Assembly: GCA_029262235.1 (NCBI GenBank)
Contig: JAJCZU010000004.1
Span: 897,330 to 961,329, forward strand
Length of the DNA: 64,000 nt
Reading direction: 5' to 3'
From: Candidatus Eiseniibacteriota bacterium
Lineage (GTDB): Bacteria; Orphanbacterota; Orphanbacteria; Orphanbacterales; Orphanbacteraceae
The notes below the pieces were generated by a model. It saw only the letters and a list, made by a program, of their open reading frames with translations. It was not told the origin of the DNA and ran no database searches. This document shows positions 17,169 through 25,492 of this stretch, piece after piece (position 1 is the first letter of the stretch; each line of letters begins with the position of its first letter). The translations under genes and the position numbers were made by a program.

Positions 17169-17948
17169 TTAGTGCACGGTATCGGGCAGAGCGGGCTCGA
17201 ACGCGGGGCTCCGCTCCCAGACGCCGAAGGGGCGATGCTTCGGCCGCGGTTCTTCACGATTCGGTTCGGTGCGATCGGGCTTCATACTGAGGGAATCGGA
17301 GGCGATCTCCCGGGCGGACTCGGAAGCCACGGGTGCACTGTACCGTTCCCAGTCTGTCGTAGCGCCCTCGGCCAGGGCGGTGATTGCGAGCTGTGTTCCC
17401 CATGTCAGCCAGAGCGTTGATAGGGCGTCGTCCGTCAGGGGGGAGTAGGCAAGGCCGCCTCCGACGAGGCTCAGTGCAGAAACGCCGGCATCGACCGCGA
17501 AACTGCCGCGGGCGCGGTTCCCGGCGTGCGCGCCGAGTGCCGTGCCGATAATCTCCCCGGTAAGAAAGCCGAGCACCATTCCACCAGACAGGCAGATGTA
17601 GTAGCAGTTCTTCGGTGGATCGATAGCCGCGCCGACGGCCGACCCACCGATCGCGCCGAACACGCCGAGGATGGCGCCACCGACGAACGAGACGGGAAAA
17701 GCCTGGCTGGCGTTGTGCGGGAAACCGACCTTGCGGGGTCGGGGCTTTGTATCGGCCGTCTCCCAGACGCCGAACGGTACGCGGGGATCCTTGTCGTCCC
17801 TCCAGATCAGTTCATAATCGATCGGATCTCGAATGATTTGCTTTTCCGATCGGTCAAGTGCGGAAGCAGACTGGGGCGAGAACATCATCGGGAGCAGGAA
17901 TACGGTACGTTTGCGCGGTCTCAGCTGGGCAAGGCGGGTGCTGGGCAT
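17169..17948 (-). CDS. Hypothetical membrane-associated protein with glycine-zipper-like segments
   Basis: I do not recognise this 259-residue protein. After a possible signal or anchor near residues 14-30 (VFLLPMMFSPQSASA) and a polar stretch with DPRVPFGVWETAD, residues ~85-150 contain small-residue-rich hydrophobic segments (FVGGAILGVFGAIGGSAVGAAI, MVLGFLTGEIIGTALGAHAG) with glycine-zipper spacing, and a third near residue 165. The phrase PFGVWE appears twice, near residue 60 and again near residue 240. The C-terminal 50 residues are polar and repetitive. It follows the ATP-grasp gene by about 100 bases on the same strand. Coding status rests on length, codon use and a ribosome site GGGAGGATCGCC before ATG 17948. 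Confidence 0.6.
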   Translation of the reverse strand: MPSTRLAQLRPRKRTVFLLPMMFSPQSASALDRSEKQIIRDPIDYELIWRDDKDPRVPFGVWETADTKPRPRKVGFPHNASQAFPVSFVGGAILGVFGAIGGSAVGAAIDPPKNCYYICLSGGMVLGFLTGEIIGTALGAHAGNRARGSFAVDAGVSALSLVGGGLAYSPLTDDALSTLWLTWGTQLAITALAEGATTDWERYSAPVASESAREIASDSLSMKPDRTEPNREEPRPKHRPFGVWERSPAFEPALPDTVH

Positions 17949-18051
17949 GGCGATCCTCCCATGGCTTCTGTTTCGCGAGTCAGGCAGCTATCGGTACTTA
18001 CGCGACGGAGGGAGAAGAAGTTTCGGGAGGGCGGGAGTGTATGGGAGCGGC

Positions 18052-18915
18052 TCAGCCCAGCTTCGTCTCGATCGCGTCGGCAAAGCGCTCGAGGGCGCCG
18101 TCGCCGTATTGGAGATAGAGGGCGGGTTCGATGAGTTCGAGCTCGATGAGCTTCGCTTGCCCGTCTTCCTGCACGAGGTCGACGCGGGCGTAAAGCAGAT
18201 CGCCGTCGACGTTCCCGAGGATCTTCGCGCAGAGCGCGCGTTCTTCGGTCGTGATTTCGTGACGGGTGTGATGGGCGTCGAACTCTTCCTGCGAGCGCCA
18301 GTCGCCGGGCTTCGGGATTTTACGCAGCGCGTGGCTCGGCTCGCCGTCGATGCAGATGATCGAGATCTCGCCCTCGGTCGCGATCGTGTCGAGAAACGGC
18401 TGCACGATGACGTCGCCTTCGCGAATCAGCTTGTCGAACAGGCGCTGGCCGGGTGCTCGATCTTCGGCACCCCGGATCCAGAGCGAGTCGCGCGCCCCGG
18501 CGCCGACGGCGCGTTTCAGGACGGCGCGTTCCCATCCGCGCTCTTCGAGAAACGCGGGGAGGTCGAGGGCGTTGCCGCGCGCGACGTAGTGCGAAGTGAC
18601 GATCGGGATGCCGTGCGACGCGAGTTCGCGCAGATATTTCTTGTGCGTGTTCCAGCGAATGACGTCGAGTTCATTCCAGAGCGCCGCGCGCTTCGATACG
18701 TGCTCGCACCACTCGAGAAATTCGTCAGCCCGCGCGTCGTAGTCCCACGTCGAACGAATGATCACGAGGTCGCACGCGCTCCAGTCGATTTGCGCGTCGT
18801 CCCAGATGGTCGGGTACACTTCATGCCCGCGCGACTCGAGTTCTTCCGCGAGAAGCCGTTCGTCTTCCTGCCAGTCGGGCAGGTCCCTGTATGTCACGAG
18901 TGCGATCGTTGCCAA
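18052..18915 (-). CDS. ATP-grasp family protein (RimK/DcsG-like), substrate unknown
   Basis: The 287-residue protein has the three-part layout of short ATP-grasp enzymes: an N-terminal Rossmann-like pre-ATP domain (IALVTYRDLPDWQEDERLLAEEL, DLVIIRSTWDY), a central part with KKYLRELASHGIPIVTSHYV and AVLKRAVGAGARDSLWI, and a C-terminal segment DLLYARVDLVQEDG..LIELELIEPALYL, in which the Asp and Glu residues would bind Mg-ATP. Members ligate amino acids or carboxylates (for example in ribosomal protein or antibiotic modification). Length and the RSTWDY motif match uncharacterised members related to cycloserine-type ATP-grasp proteins. It starts 46 bases after the kinase gene on the same strand and is probably co-transcribed. 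Confidence 0.82.
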   Translation of the reverse strand: MATIALVTYRDLPDWQEDERLLAEELESRGHEVYPTIWDDAQIDWSACDLVIIRSTWDYDARADEFLEWCEHVSKRAALWNELDVIRWNTHKKYLRELASHGIPIVTSHYVARGNALDLPAFLEERGWERAVLKRAVGAGARDSLWIRGAEDRAPGQRLFDKLIREGDVIVQPFLDTIATEGEISIICIDGEPSHALRKIPKPGDWRSQEEFDAHHTRHEITTEERALCAKILGNVDGDLLYARVDLVQEDGQAKLIELELIEPALYLQYGDGALERFADAIETKLG

Positions 18916-18961
18916 TTCGTATCCCTTAAATCGTTAAGTAACGGTCTGTATGAGGAACGAT

Positions 18962-20545
18962 TTACAATCTGACCAGCAGGTCGGGGACGTTTTTCGTCCA
19001 CCAGGCGTGCGCGTCGTCGCCGTTCCAGGGGCGCAGGGCAGGAACGGCGCGCAGTTCACGCGCGAGCGCCGACGCGGTCTGCGGACGGTCGGCCGGGTTC
19101 TTTGCGAGGCACTGTAATATGATGCGGTCGAGTGCGGCCGGGATCTCGAGTTCGGTGCGCTGCGACGGCGGCGTGGGAGCCGTTTTCACATGTTCGGCGA
19201 CCATCATCATCGGCGAGTCGGCATCGAACACGAGCTGTCCCGTGATCAGCCAGTACGCGACGCATCCGAGCCCGTAGATATCCGCGCGCCCGTCGACTTC
19301 GCCGGCCGCCGCCATTTCGGGCGGCAGGAATGCCGGCGTCCCCGTCGCAAGCCCTTCCATCGTCAGCGTCGGCGTGTTCTCGTCACTCCCCGCATCGCCC
19401 TTCACCTTGACGAGCCCGAAGTCGAGCACCTTCACGTGATCGACGTCACGCCCGTACGCGCACGTGAACAGATTCGCGGGCTTGATGTCGCGATGCACGA
19501 GCCCTTTGGCGTGCGCTTCGTCGAGCGAGTGACACGCCTGCAGCAGAAAGTGCACGGCGCGCTCTGCGGGCACCGGCCCGAACCGCGAAACGAGCGTGGC
19601 GAGGTCGAGCCCGTGCAGCAGCTCCATGACATAGTAGAATGCGCCCTGCTTCGTGGTGCCGAAGTCGTAGAGCACGATCGAATGCGGCGACTGCAGTGCG
19701 GCGGTCGCCTGCGCTTCGCGCTCGAAGCGCCCGATCACGCGTTTGCCGGCGTCGGAATCGGTCGCGCCGAGCGCTTCGGTGCGAATCAGCTTGACCGCCG
19801 CGGGCCGCGCGAGCATCGCATGTTTCGCTTCCCACACTTCGCCCATCCCGCCCTTTCCGATCAAGCTCTGGAGCTGATAGCTGCCGAGTTCGCGCGCTTC
19901 CTGCAGCTTCTGACTCATGCGATAGAAGACCTGGGCCCAGAAGAGCACGAGGAACACGGCGGTCACGGTAGGGAAGAAGCGGGATGCGATCTGGTCCGTT
20001 GTCGGTATGTATTCGATACCGCGCTGAATATTCACCCAGAGTGAAAGCGGGTCCATCAGCGCGGTCATGATCGTGGCGAGCTTCGTACGCCCCCACGAGT
20101 TCGGTACGATCATCGGAAAGAGAAGCAACCAGACCGAAACCGGCGACCAGCCGGGAAGCATCGAGTCCTGCGGCCACGGCACACGATACACGGCCATGCC
20201 GATCAGAAATCCGCAGATGATCTCGTACGGGATCGCGAGGTTCAGAAGGGTGTCGTCCGAGAGAATGGAGCGCCGGGAAAGCCAGAACATGACGGCCGAA
20301 AGGATCGTCATCGGAATCATGACTCCCCACTCGTAAAACCCCATCGGCATTCCGATGATGCGGTGGTTCACAAAGAGGATGATCCAGCCGAGGAAGATCG
20401 TGACGAGGGCGAAAGTCCCGAGACGGTGGGCCGACTCGTGCTTCACGTCGTCCGGCAGATGATACCGGACGGCCTTCAGTTTGTTTCGGAATGAAGTGTC
20501 GCGCGGGTCCGGAGTCGGCCTGCGTACGAAAACGGTTTCTTGCAT
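18962..20545 (-). CDS. Membrane-anchored Ser/Thr protein kinase (PknB-like) with N-terminal membrane domain
   Basis: Residues 1-215 carry about five hydrophobic segments (near 43-60, 73-90, 101-120, 133-150 and 190-208). Residues 221-500 form a Hanks-type kinase domain: glycine loop GKGGMGEV (230-237), ATP-binding Lys252 in AAVKLIR, HRDIKPAN with catalytic Asp353, DFG at 375-377 and the activation-loop end GTPAFLPPEMA. All key residues are present, so it should be active. Having the membrane region before the kinase is the reverse of PASTA kinases. The gene starts 14 bases after the phosphatase gene and precedes the ATP-grasp gene, forming a likely kinase-phosphatase signalling operon. Confidence 0.9.
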   Translation of the reverse strand: MQETVFVRRPTPDPRDTSFRNKLKAVRYHLPDDVKHESAHRLGTFALVTIFLGWIILFVNHRIIGMPMGFYEWGVMIPMTILSAVMFWLSRRSILSDDTLLNLAIPYEIICGFLIGMAVYRVPWPQDSMLPGWSPVSVWLLLFPMIVPNSWGRTKLATIMTALMDPLSLWVNIQRGIEYIPTTDQIASRFFPTVTAVFLVLFWAQVFYRMSQKLQEARELGSYQLQSLIGKGGMGEVWEAKHAMLARPAAVKLIRTEALGATDSDAGKRVIGRFEREAQATAALQSPHSIVLYDFGTTKQGAFYYVMELLHGLDLATLVSRFGPVPAERAVHFLLQACHSLDEAHAKGLVHRDIKPANLFTCAYGRDVDHVKVLDFGLVKVKGDAGSDENTPTLTMEGLATGTPAFLPPEMAAAGEVDGRADIYGLGCVAYWLITGQLVFDADSPMMMVAEHVKTAPTPPSQRTELEIPAALDRIILQCLAKNPADRPQTASALARELRAVPALRPWNGDDAHAWWTKNVPDLLVRL

Positions 20546-20559
20546 GAATCCCGCCGGAT

Positions 20560-23061
20560 TTAGGACGAAGCCACACGGGCCGCGATGATCGCGATGTCGT
20601 CGAGCTGGGCGATTCGCCCCTGAAATCCGGTGACCGACTCGAAGAGTGCGCTTATGATCGCGTCCAGGTTCTTGCGATTGTAACGGCTCAGGACGTCGAT
20701 GACACGCTCTTCTCCATATTCTTCGTCGCGGTGATTCGTGGCTTCGAGCAGGCCGTCCGTGAACGCCACAACGAGATCGCGCGGGCCGAGGTCGACGCGG
20801 CGCTGCTCGTATACCGCGTCGGGCATGATGCCGAGCGGAAGCCCCGTCGAGTCGAGCGTTTCGATGCGGCCGTCGCCCCGCACGAGCACGGCGCCCGGAT
20901 GCCCGGCGCTCGCGTACCAGAGTTTGCGTCCGTCGGCGGAAACGCGCGCGAGAAAATGCGTCACGAACTCGCTGGGCCTTCCGGCGGCGGCGAGATTGCG
21001 GTTCAGCTGCGACAGGATGTGCGCCGGGTCGGGCACGGAGAGTTCGCCGCTGTGCAGATGATAGTGAATGCTTGACATGCGAAGCGCTGCGGCGTACCCG
21101 TGACCGGCGACATCGGCCACGGTGAATAGAACGGAGCCGTCGCGCAGCTCAAAGTAGTCGTAATAGTCGCCCCCGCACTCCTGCATGCTGTGACAGACGC
21201 CCGTGATTTCGAGATCGTCGTTCCGGAGTTTGCGCGAAGGGAAGAGCGAGCGTTGCATGTCGCGCGCTTTGTTGAGCTCTTCTTTGATGTCGGCCAGGAT
21301 CGTGGCCTTCTGCCGGTTCCGACTGTGCAGCAGTGCGAACGCGATGCTGCCGCCGAGCAGAACGGTCAGCATCGTCGCGATCGGAATCCAGTTCTCGCGC
21401 GCGGCGTGTCCGGCGCGGCTCAGGAAGTACGGCACCGACCGGATCGAGTAATGCCGCTCCTCGTTCCACACCTCCGAGAAGTAGATCGGCGCGCGCGCGG
21501 TTTCGTTGCGGACAACGATATCCCAGCGGGTATTCGTCCCGTTCTGCAGAAAGCGGATGCAGCGCGTGGGTTCTGTCGAAGCGGCGGTCCAGACCGTGTC
21601 GCCCATGCGAATCCAGTCGTCGTCGACGAAACGGTACGGCACCGCGCCGATTCCGAACCCCGCCCAGTCTTCGGGCGAGCCGTTGCGCGCCGTGACGCAC
21701 AGTTCGTGCTCGGTGTCCCAGGCGTCCCCGTCTTCGTCGCCGATGCTCGCCATCTCGAACCGTTCGTTCGAAGGGGGCACGGGCTCCACCCAGTCGCCGT
21801 CCCATACGAGGAAGAAGTGCTCGAGGCGAAGCGCCCAGCGATGCGAGAGATTGCGGAGTCCGAGCACGGACGCGTTACCGTTCAGCGAGAAGCGCGACGA
21901 CCAGTTGCCTGGACGCGAGAGCGTACCGAGAAACGCGAGGCGCTCGTCTTCGTGCGCGCGCATTTCGTAGAGCGGCACGTCGTCGGGGAACGTGATCTCT
22001 TCCCACTCATCCGCGTGCGTGACTTTCTCGCCGTCGGTCAAGATAAGGTGATGCGTGCGGAAGCCGACCGAGGCGTCGCGACCGGCTTCGAGTATGGCGT
22101 CGAGCGGGCCGCCCGCTTTGAGAATGTCGTTCGAAGCCACTACGGTCAGCCGCATCGGAATGTCGGGCGACCACGGGTTCGGCACCACGCAATCGAGAAT
22201 CGACCCTTCCAGCGTGCGTCCGTCGCCAAACGCGAAACCGTCGCTCGTCACGCGCGTTCCCATCCGCGTCAGCGCCTCGGCCAGCCATCGATTTTCGGAC
22301 GGCGCGCCGACGAGCCACACGGGCGAGTAACGGATTTCGGCCTCCGTAATTTCGTCCGGGGCGGAAGCGTATGTGTTGGGAGATCCGCCCGAGTCGAGCA
22401 GGCGGGGGAGCGATGCGGAAAGTCCTTCGGGAAGTACGAGGCTCCAGCCGCCGCGTCCGCGCGCAAAACGGTCGGCGAGCGCGAAGCTTCCGTCGAACGA
22501 GCGCTGGCCGACCAGGACCGGGATCAGGCCGCGTCCGAACCAGTCGACACGCGCGCTGCGCGAAGTCGTGGCAGGCACCGCGACGATCGCTTCGGACGTG
22601 GCGCCGCCGCCCGCGGGAAGGGAGACGACCGCCCCGTCGACGCGCACGGACACGATCACTTCATAGATGCCGCCAGGGGACCCCGCCGTAACCTCGAATC
22701 CCAGATAGTGCACGCCCGACAGTACGCGGATTTCTTCGCGAGCGAAGAGGCCGGATCCGACCATCGGTTGGACCGCGAGAACCTCGCGAGGTGCGATTTC
22801 CGTCGCTTCCCAGACAAGCAGCGTGTCGCCGCGGGCGCCGTCGATCCGATGCACTTCGATGTCCGCGATTCCGCCGGTCGAATGCACCGAAACGCGCGTT
22901 CCCGAGCCGGGCGTGAGTGCGAACCGGCCGCTGTGACGAGACGTTTCGGACGAAAGCGGCTGCAGCTCCTCCGGCACGCGCACAGCGCCTGCCGGGGCCG
23001 TGAACAGCGCAAATACGGCCAGAAAGAGCGAAATCAGACTGCATCTTCGAACGATTCGCAC
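20560..23061 (-). CDS. PP2C/SpoIIE-type phosphatase with large extracytoplasmic sensor region
   Basis: The 833-residue protein has a signal peptide (SLISLFLAVFALFTAPAGA), about 530 residues predicted outside the cytoplasm, one membrane segment near residues 556-576 (WIPIATMLTVLLGGSIAFAL), a short helical linker and a C-terminal SpoIIE/RsbU phosphatase domain from about residue 600. Family residues are visible in DMQRSLFPS, CGGDYYDYFELRDGSVLFTVADVAGHGYAAALRMS and VAFTDGLLEATN, where the Asp residues bind the two metals. Such enzymes dephosphorylate Ser/Thr on proteins, often anti-sigma antagonists. The external region contains beta-rich segments I cannot assign. The neighbouring kinase, 14 bases downstream, is the obvious counterpart, though that pairing is inferred. 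Confidence 0.88.
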   Translation of the reverse strand: MRIVRRCSLISLFLAVFALFTAPAGAVRVPEELQPLSSETSRHSGRFALTPGSGTRVSVHSTGGIADIEVHRIDGARGDTLLVWEATEIAPREVLAVQPMVGSGLFAREEIRVLSGVHYLGFEVTAGSPGGIYEVIVSVRVDGAVVSLPAGGGATSEAIVAVPATTSRSARVDWFGRGLIPVLVGQRSFDGSFALADRFARGRGGWSLVLPEGLSASLPRLLDSGGSPNTYASAPDEITEAEIRYSPVWLVGAPSENRWLAEALTRMGTRVTSDGFAFGDGRTLEGSILDCVVPNPWSPDIPMRLTVVASNDILKAGGPLDAILEAGRDASVGFRTHHLILTDGEKVTHADEWEEITFPDDVPLYEMRAHEDERLAFLGTLSRPGNWSSRFSLNGNASVLGLRNLSHRWALRLEHFFLVWDGDWVEPVPPSNERFEMASIGDEDGDAWDTEHELCVTARNGSPEDWAGFGIGAVPYRFVDDDWIRMGDTVWTAASTEPTRCIRFLQNGTNTRWDIVVRNETARAPIYFSEVWNEERHYSIRSVPYFLSRAGHAARENWIPIATMLTVLLGGSIAFALLHSRNRQKATILADIKEELNKARDMQRSLFPSRKLRNDDLEITGVCHSMQECGGDYYDYFELRDGSVLFTVADVAGHGYAAALRMSSIHYHLHSGELSVPDPAHILSQLNRNLAAAGRPSEFVTHFLARVSADGRKLWYASAGHPGAVLVRGDGRIETLDSTGLPLGIMPDAVYEQRRVDLGPRDLVVAFTDGLLEATNHRDEEYGEERVIDVLSRYNRKNLDAIISALFESVTGFQGRIAQLDDIAIIAARVASS

Positions 23062-23187
23062 GGGCAGATTCTAGCTTTCGGGGTATGGGGCGATTTTCGA
23101 GTCGGCTCTTCACTATAAGAGACGGTCGAATCGCCTTCCGCGATCAAAAGTTTCGAAGCAAAATGCGCGCGCGCGAATGCCTCGGGA

Positions 23188-23829
23188 TCAGAGCGTGACG
23201 TGGACCCGGACCGCCCACGCCTCGATATCCTGCTCCTGGCCGACGTCCACGGGCACGTCACCGATCATGAAATTATCTTCGAGCACGCCGTTCAGGTCGA
23301 ACTCGTAGCGCAGTTCGGGCGCGATGCTGATGCCGGTGGCAGGGAGCGTGAACTCGATGCCCGCTCCCACGGCGCCCATCATGATGCTCGATTTGAAATT
23401 GTCCTCGAAGTCGCTGCTGCTCGTCGTGTTGAAACGGAACTCGGGCCCGGCCACGATGTACGGCGAAACGACACCAAGCGGAATGCGATAGAGAAAGTCG
23501 ACCGGGATCGCGAAGAACGTCACGTCGAAGCTGTCGTCGAAGTCGATGTTCGCAGCCTCCGCGAGACCTTCGTAGAGCGGGCCGGCATTGACCCACAGCA
23601 GGCCGGGTCGAATCGCGATCGGACCGGCCGTGATCTGGACGAAGCCCCCGATCGCATAGCCGGTTTTGCTTTCGTACGTCGTTTCCGTATCGCCGAGTTC
23701 GATATCGCTGAGGTCAGAGAACGAAAATCCTCCGGTCGCCCCGATTTTCACGATGGCGTCGGCGTTTGCGGGGAAAAGCGCGCAGCCCGCTACGAGCGCC
23801 GCCAATCCTGTCTTTATGAATCGATTCAC
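23188..23829 (-). CDS. Outer-membrane beta-barrel protein (OmpA/OmpW-like small barrel)
   Basis: The 213-residue protein starts with a signal peptide (FIKTGLAALVAGCALFPANADA) and continues with alternating amphipathic beta strands typical of an eight-stranded barrel of the porin_13/OMP_b-brl class (VKIGATGGFSFSDLSD, YAIGGFVQITAGPIAIRPGLLWV, VVSPYIVAGPEFRFNTTSS, ISIAPELRYEFDLNGVLE). It ends with AVRVHVTL, an alternating strand that could serve as the barrel-assembly signal. GTG 23829 follows GGAGGA at good spacing. No pathway link to its neighbours is evident. Confidence 0.8.
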   Translation of the reverse strand: MNRFIKTGLAALVAGCALFPANADAIVKIGATGGFSFSDLSDIELGDTETTYESKTGYAIGGFVQITAGPIAIRPGLLWVNAGPLYEGLAEAANIDFDDSFDVTFFAIPVDFLYRIPLGVVSPYIVAGPEFRFNTTSSSDFEDNFKSSIMMGAVGAGIEFTLPATGISIAPELRYEFDLNGVLEDNFMIGDVPVDVGQEQDIEAWAVRVHVTL

Positions 23830-23930
23830 AATGCCTATCCTCCGGGTCCCTGGTCGTTGAATGTATTGATGACAGGCGGTTCGCTATCACTACGTACGAA
23901 CCCGCCGGGTCGTTTCCGGTTCGTGTCATT

Positions 23931-24134
23931 CTAGCAAGATTTCTCGTGCCCCGCGCAGAGAGTGACGGGAAGGGTCGGATACTTGCGAAAACGCGGGTCC
24001 GTGCGCGACAGGGCGCAGAGCAGAAAGCGCGATCCACGGTCGCTTTCGATCACGCGGGCGTGCACGCAGCGCGCGCAGAGACCGGCGCGGCGCTCTTCGT
24101 CCGCGTCTGGATGCCGATTGTCCTGTTCGCCCAT
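23931..24134 (-). CDS. Small conserved cysteine-rich protein, possible zinc binder
   Basis: This 67-residue protein has a compact pattern I recognise as recurring among conserved bacterial hypotheticals: GLCARCVHARVIESDRGSRFLLCALSRTDPRF.KYPTLPV..C. The four cysteines (CxxC, then one after RGSRF and one near the C-terminus) could form a zinc site. ATG 24134 is preferred because GGGAGAGA lies just upstream and the longer frame adds only nine residues. It is transcribed divergently from the Nramp-like gene, 74 bases away. Function unknown. Confidence 0.65.
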   Translation of the reverse strand: MGEQDNRHPDADEERRAGLCARCVHARVIESDRGSRFLLCALSRTDPRFRKYPTLPVTLCAGHEKSC

Positions 24135-24208
24135 ACGCTCTCTCCCTGCCCGGCCGGGCACTCTCCCGTGGAAGCGCTATCGTAGCAGGTCCTGCTATAA
24201 TCGCGCGC

Positions 24209-25492
24209 ATGAGCCGTGGAAGACTGCTTTCGAGAATCGGTCCGGGGATCGCGGTGGCGGCCACGGGCGTCGGCGCGGGCGATATCGTGAGCGCCGCCGT
24301 CGCGGGGTCGCGGTTCGGGCTTGTTGTCGTCTGGGCGGCGCTTCTCGGCGCGCTGCTCAAATTCATACTGGCCGAGGGCGTGGCGCGCTGGCAGCTGGCG
24401 ACCGGCACGACGATCCTCGAAGGCTGGATCACGCGGCTCGCCCGCCCGGTCCGCATCTATTTCCTCATCTATATGATCATCTGGTCGTTCGTGGTCGGCG
24501 GCGCGCTCATTTCCGCATGCGGGCTTGCCGCGCACGCGCTTGCGCCCGGCGTTTCGTATATCGCGTGGGGATGGATTCATTCGCTCGTGGCCGTCGTCTT
24601 CGTCTGGTTCGGGCGCTACACGCTGTTCGAAAACGCGATGAAGCTGTTCGTCGGCATGATGTTCGTCGGCATCGTGGCAAGCTTCGCGCAGGCGGGAGTG
24701 CCGATCGGCGAACTGATGCGCGGCCTCACCGTGCCCCGCGTTCCCAGCGGATCGATCGGACTGCTGCTCGCTGTGATCGGCGGTGTCGGGGGCACGATTA
24801 CGCTGCTCTCGTACAGTTACTGGCTGCGCGAGAAGGGATGGAACGAGGCGCGGCATCTGCCGTTCGCTCGGCTCGACCTCGGGCTGGCGTATCTCGTAAC
24901 CGGGATCTTCGGCGTGGCGACCATTTCGCTTGCGGCCGTCACTCTCTTTGCCGCCGGCATCGAAGTCGAGGGCCGGAACGCGGCGCTCCGCATGGCGGAA
25001 ATGCTCGGCGAACGCGGCGGCATGGCCTCGCGGCTCTTTCTGATCGGCTTCTGGGGTGCGGTGGCCAGCAGTCTTGTCGGCGTGTGGCAGTCGGTACCGT
25101 ATCTCTACACGGAATACGTGCGCCTCGCGCGCGGCGGCGACGTGTTCGCCGCGCAGAAATCGCGATCGGCGCGTGCGCGCAGCGGAGGCCCGGGCGGCAC
25201 GCCGGTCGACCCGACACGCACGGTGCACTATCGCGTCTATCTTCTCTACCTCGCGATCCCGCCGATCGCACTTCTCTACATGGCAAAACCGGTGTGGCTC
25301 GTCATTCTCTATGCGGTCGTCGGATCGTTCTTCATGCCGTTCCTCGCGGGTACCCTTCTTTACATGCTGAATCGCCGGGAGTGGATGGGGACGCACAGGA
25401 ACGGGATCCCGGCGAACGCGGGGCTCGCTTTCGCGCTCGGGCTCTTTGCGTATCTCGCGATCGCCGAAATCGTGAAGAGGGTCGGTTCGTGA
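24209..25492 (+). CDS. Nramp-family-like metal ion transporter lacking the canonical metal-site motifs
   Basis: The 427-residue protein has about eleven hydrophobic segments and the general Nramp fold sequence (GPGIAVAATGVGAGDIVSAAVAGSRFG, ILEGWITRLARPVRIYF, LFVGMMFVGIVASFAQAG). In canonical Nramp proteins the first membrane helix carries DPGN and the sixth MPH; here the positions read GVGAGD and GGVGGTITLLSYSYWLREKG. The Asp/Asn and Met metal ligands are therefore absent, as in Nramp-related subgroups whose transport of Mn or Fe is doubtful. ATG 24209 lacks a strong ribosome site but begins the conserved region. It is joined to the next gene by a GTGA overlap, which implies translational coupling. 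Confidence 0.85.
   Translation: MSRGRLLSRIGPGIAVAATGVGAGDIVSAAVAGSRFGLVVVWAALLGALLKFILAEGVARWQLATGTTILEGWITRLARPVRIYFLIYMIIWSFVVGGALISACGLAAHALAPGVSYIAWGWIHSLVAVVFVWFGRYTLFENAMKLFVGMMFVGIVASFAQAGVPIGELMRGLTVPRVPSGSIGLLLAVIGGVGGTITLLSYSYWLREKGWNEARHLPFARLDLGLAYLVTGIFGVATISLAAVTLFAAGIEVEGRNAALRMAEMLGERGGMASRLFLIGFWGAVASSLVGVWQSVPYLYTEYVRLARGGDVFAAQKSRSARARSGGPGGTPVDPTRTVHYRVYLLYLAIPPIALLYMAKPVWLVILYAVVGSFFMPFLAGTLLYMLNRREWMGTHRNGIPANAGLAFALGLFAYLAIAEIVKRVGS

Noticed and set aside
23962-25488. The 5' part of a 963-codon frame running through the Nramp-like gene
   Set aside because: Only the part from GTG 25489 has family similarity; the rest is a frame-shifted shadow of the transporter.
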